The translations under genes and the position numbers were made by a program. Source: Furcasterigmium furcatum (Eukaryota > Ascomycota > Sordariomycetes > Glomerellales > Plectosphaerellaceae). Taken from it: 64,000 nucleotides of DNA. The number at the start of each line of letters is the position of its first letter. Position 1 is the first letter of the stretch. Positions 58,765 through 64,000 of this stretch are shown piece by piece. The notes under the pieces are model-generated. The model did not search any database, had not been told where the DNA came from, and saw only the letters and a list, made by a program, of their open reading frames with translations. The stretch lies in assembly GCA_001599815.1 (NCBI GenBank), contig BCIA01000002.1, positions 5,553,626 through 5,617,625 of the forward strand, given 5' to 3'.

Positions 58765-60246
58765 GTTGATAGAACCAGAGCGACCTAGAGTCGCCTAGCC
58801 GGGGATAGAATGCGCAGAAAGTGGTGGGCTATCGATGAAGAAGGTGGGAAAGGTCGCTGTTGACAAAGCCTCGAAGATATGGGTGTCTTGCTGGCGATTG
58901 TTGTGGATTGATGCAATCCTGTGGCCAGGAAGCTTTTGTTGGAGTGTCGAGCTTCTTGGAAGGACGCGCTTGGGAGCTGGAAATTCTCGTGTCGGGGTCG
59001 TTGCCGTGGAGCCAGGCAGAGCTGTACACCGGTAATACTTTGTATTGCCTAAATACATACCTCTCCGCAATTTGGACCGCGAAATTTGTATGTATCCACA
59101 GTTCCTCAGCAAAGCATTCGAGATTCATCAACGCGTAACATTTCCATCGCTCTGCCAATCGCAACTTGACACTCTGAATCATTCAGCAAGGATAATCAAC
59201 CCCCAGGATACTCCTGCAGGTTTCCATGTCATCCAGCGGTCCTCGGGGAGAATGGATTGTGTCTGCATGACGCATTTGACTTGGCAGCTTGGACAACTAC
59301 CCCATCCACGCGTAGTATCCTGAGCTGGACTCGGACGACAACAGCCCAGACACCACGGAACGAAGCTCAAGGATGGCCAGTAAGAAGTCATGTTGGCTAA
59401 AATCAGATCAGGATGTCCAAGTGACATGCTGCACCGGAATAATTCGCAGAGGCGTGAGCTTTAAAAACTCCGTCCCCACAGATCTTGGGCAAGGTAGGTA
59501 GCGTACCGAAGTGCGCGCCTCAGATCTCTCTACAGTCGGCTCAGATCAACGTTCATAAACAGTTGCCTGAATCTCTCCCAAGTCTCGGCAACCTGTCGGC
59601 ATTCGGGGAATGCGTTGTCCCTTTTCTCGAACCAAGTTCCCTCGCATTGGCTTGGCTGTGCTCGCCGGTCAGTCATAGCATGTCGCAAGTGGTTGATAGT
59701 ACGGTTCGGGGCATTATCGCCGCTCAGTGTTTTCGGAGATAGTGAGCGGGATGGAGGTCGAGGCCCGGCTGATCGCGACAAGTGCCCGAGATGCCGAGGG
59801 CAGGCCTCGAGTCTAGCATTCATTAAAACGCCAGAACGAGAAGAGTCTGGGCCATTTACTGAGTTAAACTGATCAAAACAGCCACGGAATCATGCCAGAG
59901 ACAGAGACCCTTCTTATAGGCATCAAACGTGCCCAGCTGGGCATGAAGATGCCACGGGAGCTCCGATATCCATCTGCCGAAGTTGAGTGATCCGATACCG
60001 TGTGAGCGGATCCTGACGTAACTTGCCGAGCTCCCCCCGAAACGCGCTGCAGCAATTCCCCCTCCTCGGATGGTGGGGTACTTCTATTTTACCCCCCCTT
60101 GAATGAGGCACGACCACTGCCATCAACACAAAAGCGGCGCTCTTCTCCTCTCTCCTCGTACTTCTGCGTGTCTGGTCCTCTCTGCACGACATCGCCATCA
60201 AGGTTCTCAGCATCGATACCTTATTAGTATTCCTACAACGCCCGCC
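58765..60246. promoter_or_regulatory. Divergent promoter region of Nup85 and the glutathione-dependent formaldehyde dehydrogenase gene
   Basis: 1.5 kb without a supported gene between the two divergent start codons. The right end, 60090-60246, is a C/T-rich leader before CCCGCCATGG. Frames of up to 117 codons lack any family signature. Confidence 0.5.
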
Positions 60247-61606
60247 ATGGCTTCTACCGTGGGAAAGGTACGCTTAACCTCCCTCACCCGTTGATGCGGG
60301 GTAGCTTTTTCATCGAAAGAGCTCACAACGTCCCCAACGGCCGACACGATGCCGCTTTTCACAGGATGCATTGGCTGTCGACGCTCTGAGAGAACACTCA
60401 GCTGACCCTCGGCCCCATCTAGACCATCACTTGCAAGGCCGCCGTCGCCTGGGAGGCCGGCAAGGAGCTCAGCATCGAGGACATCGAGGTCGCTCCCCCC
60501 AAGGCCCACGAGGTCCGCATCCAGATCTACTACACCGGCGTGTGCCACACGGACGCCTACACCCTGTCCGGCAAGGACCCGGAGGGCGCCTTCCCCATCG
60601 TCCTCGGTCATGAGGGCGCCGGCATCGTCGAGTCCGTCGGCGAGGGCGTCACCAACGTGAAGCCCGGCGACCACGTCGTCGCCCTGTACACCCCCGAGTG
60701 CCAGGAGTGCAAGTTCTGCAAGTCCGGCAAGACGAACCTGTGCGGCAAGATCCGCGCCACCCAGGGCAAGGGCGTCATGCCCGACGGCACCTCGCGCTTC
60801 CGCGCCCGCGGCAAGGACCTCCTCCACTTCATGGGCACCTCCACCTTCTCCCAGTACACCGTCGTCGCCGACATCTCCGTGGTCGCCGTCCAGCCCGACG
60901 CCCCCATGGACAGGACCTGCCTGCTCGGCTGCGGCATCACCACCGGCTACGGCGCCGCCCGCATCACCGCCAACGTCGCCGAGGGCGACAACGTGGCCAT
61001 CTTCGGCGCCGGCTGCGTCGGCCTCTCCGTCGTCCAGGGCGCCGTCATCAACAAGGCCGGCAAGATCATCGTCGTCGACGTGAACCCCTCCAAGAAGGAG
61101 TGGGCCGAGAAGTTCGGCGCCACCGACTTCGTCAACCCCAACGACCTCCAGGGCCAGACCATCGTCGAGAAGCTCGTCGAGATGACCGACGGCGGCTGCG
61201 ACTACACCTTCGACTGCACGGGCAACGTCGGCGTCATGCGCGCCGCCCTCGAGGCGTGCCACAAGGGTTGGGGACAGAGCATCATCATCGGCGTGGCCGC
61301 CGCCGGCCAGGAGATCGCCACGAGGCGTAAGTCACCGGTCCAGAAAGAGAGAAGGACCGCATCACTGACCTCATCCCAGCATTCCAGCTCGTCACCGGCC
61401 GCGTGTGGAAGGGCTGCGCCTTCGGCGGCGTCAAGGGCCGCTCGCAGATGCAGGGCCTCGTCAGCGACTACCTCAGCGGCGCGCTCAAGGTGGACGAGTT
61501 CATCACGCACCGCAAGACGCTGCCGCAGATGAACAACGCGTTCGAGACCATGAAGCAGGGCGACTGCATCCGCGCCGTCGTCGACATGCGGGATCTGTCG
61601 GAGTAA
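60247..61606 (+). CDS. SFA1: S-(hydroxymethyl)glutathione dehydrogenase (class III alcohol dehydrogenase)
   Basis: Three exons (60247-60267, 60423-61326, 61380-61606) give 383 aa, the family length. The first exon codes for only seven residues (MASTVGK) and joins TITCKAAVAWEAGK. Catalytic zinc ligands are visible in GVCHTD (Cys48) and GHEGAG, structural zinc ligands in CQECKFCKSGKTNLC, and the NAD-binding turn in IFGAGCVGLSV. The late motif RVWKGCAFGGVKGRSQ is specific for class III. The enzyme oxidises the spontaneous adduct of formaldehyde and glutathione to S-formylglutathione with NAD+, and reduces S-nitrosoglutathione; it is cytosolic. The very strong C-ending codon bias suggests high expression. 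Long frames on the opposite strand are shadows of this bias. Confidence 0.95.
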
Positions 61607-64000
61607 GTGCATTCACGGGATTGTAGCGGGCGAGCGGGTGTATCAACAGGAGATCAGGAGCTGGGGCGGGAAGCGGATCTAAAATCTGGGTTCCGGTGAC
61701 GATGATGACGATGATGATGAACGATGGGGTTGCCATTGGCTACTGGCAGCCGAAATTGCATCTTCAGAAATATATTGGTATTGCTGCTGCTGCTGCATTC
61801 ATGCATTAGGGTGTTGCTTTGTGAGAGTGAGTGGTGTTGAGCTGGATGCTGGGAGATGCCCGAATGCTTCTTTCCCCCGAGAACGGGTGGAGGTTGGTCC
61901 AGACCGCTGGGCAAGCCACCATGTGAACGGGCGCTAATCGACCCCGCGAACCAGCTGCTAAAAGTAGAGGTCCAGACCATGCAAGCACCTTGCAAACCAT
62001 CTCATTCCGGATTGCCAATTTTGTTACTTGCTTTCTGTCTTGGTCGGTCCCCGGAGCTGAGCGAGAATCAACGTGATGCTCGGAACGAGTGCCCTCAGCC
62101 AAGTGGGAACGGAGAGAATCGATGCCAAGTTCCGGCAATGGAGCCACCTAGGATGCAATGTCTTCCATTCCATGGGTCCGCTGGCTTGGCTCCGGATCAC
62201 CTCTGAGGATTCGATGGCGTCACTGCCGGGGCCGGAATGAAGCATGAGCGATCAAGCAAAAGCAACCCGATGAAGCAGTTCTTTCGGCCGGTGGCTGGTC
62301 GTGTGATGACAATGAACAACAACAAGCTGCATCAAAAGCAACAAAGTCACATGGGCAAAGAAGGATCAAGCCTGCAGACCCGCGGCGAGCGAAGAGGAGG
62401 GCTGGTTTCAACAGACCCTGGATGCTGGATGCAGGATGCATGCTAGAGGCAAGCCGATCACCTGCAATCTGGCTGGATACAGGAAGGCATACGAGCGCTG
62501 GAGAGCAAGCTCCGGGATCTGATCCGGGCGGGCACATGCCTGCAGCGCGCAATCTGATGAGGCTCGTTTGGCTTCCATGCATGCTGCATCAGTGCATGCT
62601 GAGTGCTGAATGACCTCCCTCTGGCCTTTGTCATCAGCCACAGCGGTGGTCCCCTGGAGCGGACGGGCCACCACCTACGTAATGTGGACTCAGCAACTGG
62701 AAGAACCGTCGCGGTGACCCCAGGACCCTGACTCGCCATGGAGACAGACAGACAGACCCTGCCCGTCGCCCTAACGTCACCTACCAGGTACTCTGAGGTG
62801 CTTCCCAGTGTCACAAGACCCCCGGAGCGCGGCCTTGAAGCGAGGCGATAGGACGGTCCGAACAGGAAGGCGCAATCTCTCGCGGCCGACCGCCTTTTCA
62901 GCCTGCCATCTCCCGTGCGCTTGGGTTGGCCGTCTGTCTTTCTTGAGCGAGACAATAGATGGTTCGGGGACAGGGCGCTGGAATGCCCGAATGGCCAGCA
63001 CCTCCGAGCTGCCGGTTGCGGAACGCCGGCCTCGTGGCGAAAGGAGGAACGAGCCTTCAAATTGAAAGACTCATTCAGGCGCCGCTCCGCTTCCATCCGT
63101 TTCGACTCGGCGAGGGCGAGAAAGGACCGGCCCAGGTGGCCATGCCTGTTCCCCGGGCTTCTGGGCCAGTCACATCCAGAAGAGGCCTAGCCGAGCATCG
63201 CCAATCGACCCGCGGGACGCGCTACCCACTCGTGGATGGGCCTGATGGATGGAGGGACAGGGACCGGGAAGTACCAACCCCATCCTGGCCCGCATGCTGG
63301 GTACCTGCACCTGCACCGGCTCCCACGCCCCGGCGCCTACGGGCACCCCATCCCCTGGAACTGGACCGACCCGACCTCCAAGCAAGGCCACCTCAGCGCT
63401 GCAACCTGCTCGCTCTGCTGCCCGCAGCGTCCAGCATCTTCGGCCCCGGTCTGTGATGAGTCCGTCCCAGGTGACCAGGACGACGAGGCCCGAGGCCGAA
63501 CCATTTCTCCATCTGTGGATGTACAAGTATTCTGGGACGAGGAGAAGGATCTTATTCAGTATTCCCACTTACCAGCTACTCATGGTTATATAAGTCGTGC
63601 TCGCCTGGTTGGTAATCTGCCCCTTGCCTGTCATCATCTCGTCCCAGTATTACACCAAGTTCCGAACTAGCAGTCCCGTCCAGGTTCAGCCCACCACCAC
63701 CTTGGTTGCCCGCTGGTCAGGTTCAGTCACTCGGGTCCACCTGCTGCTGGAGCCGCCCATCCGTCGAGGTCACCACCTCACGGCACTTTACCCAATTCAC
63801 CCGTCGTACCACGCCCGTCCGCCGACGCCGCCCACTGCCTTGGCCTGCCTTGCCTCGCCTCGCCCGCCTGGCCCCGTCGTTCACTGACACGTACCTCCTG
63901 CCTGCGTCCCCTTCTTTAACCTCTCCCTCCCTCCTCCACCTCCGCCTGGCCAACTTCGACCTCTTCACACTCCGTATCACACGTCAACTCCCACCACCCG
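61607..64000. other. Right-end intergenic stretch
   Basis: No recognised gene. It starts with the 3'UTR of the formaldehyde dehydrogenase gene, which carries GAT/GAC-rich repeats (61697-61724) and (TGC)5 (61782-61796). Frames between 62.2 and 63.9 kb (up to about 210 codons, minus strand) have no family signal and overlap in all phases. The last 150 bases are pyrimidine-rich (CTCTCCCTCC runs) and may be the leader of a plus-strand gene beyond the window. Confidence 0.5.
61782..61796 (+). repeat. Microsatellite (TGC)5 in the 3' flank of the formaldehyde dehydrogenase gene
   Basis: Five perfect trinucleotide copies about 180 bases after the stop codon, preceded by an irregular GAT/GAC tract. 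Confidence 0.8.

Noticed and set aside
60207..61262. Minus-strand frame of 351 codons opposite the formaldehyde dehydrogenase gene
   Set aside because: Same antisense shadow effect; the sense strand encodes a clear class III alcohol dehydrogenase.
1..64000. tRNA, rRNA, CRISPR array, transposon or viral insertion
   Set aside because: I found no T-loop plus acceptor pairing for a tRNA, no rRNA sequence, no regularly spaced repeats, and no transposase, reverse transcriptase or capsid-like frame.

Overview
The window reads as nuclear DNA of a filamentous ascomycete, most likely a Sordariomycete. The genes are interrupted by short introns (about 47-155 nt) with GTAnGN donors, CTAAC/CTGAC-like branch sites and CAG acceptors. 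Coding GC and GC3 are high, gene order is loose on both strands with no operons, and the families are typical of Pezizomycotina (non-reducing PKS, Zn2Cys6 regulators, ATG2, Sae2/CtIP, Nup85). I cannot name the species. The PKS and the C2H2+Zn2Cys6 regulator are most like the DHN-melanin genes of Colletotrichum and relatives.

Left part (1-23 kb): a secondary-metabolism locus for DHN melanin. It holds a non-reducing polyketide synthase (SAT-KS-AT-PT-ACP-ACP-TE, 2194 aa), an intronless AflR-type Zn2Cys6 regulator (411 aa), and a CMR1/PIG1-type regulator with two C2H2 fingers plus a Zn2Cys6 cluster (984 aa). They are separated by very long non-coding stretches (3.3 kb and 5.8 kb). The PKS promoter carries two TCGN5CGA sequences, the consensus bound by AflR-family regulators, which suggests that the AflR-like protein acts on the PKS. 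No tetra/trihydroxynaphthalene reductase or scytalone dehydratase is in the window, so the locus continues outside it or those genes are unlinked.

Middle part (23-44 kb): a GT8 glycosyltransferase, a DapA-family aldolase/lyase, the autophagy lipid-transfer protein ATG2, a flavin amine oxidase, a further Zn2Cys6 regulator, and a cytochrome b5-acyl-CoA dehydrogenase fusion. An empty 3.3-kb stretch with one small unexplained ORF lies among them.

Right part (44-64 kb): housekeeping genes. These are a seven-knuckle CCHC protein (Gis2/CNBP type) with a probable 885-nt 5'UTR intron, a Sae2/Ctp1/CtIP DNA-end-resection factor, a Ubp3/USP10-type deubiquitinase with a long ATG-free leader, a DUF952 protein, nucleoporin Nup85 with a possible alternative C-terminal exon, and S-(hydroxymethyl)glutathione dehydrogenase. 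The last 2.4 kb has no recognisable gene and ends in a pyrimidine-rich stretch that may be the promoter of a gene beyond the window.

All exon borders were set by eye from splice signals and frame continuity. I saw no CRISPR array, rRNA, convincing tRNA, intact transposon or viral sequence.
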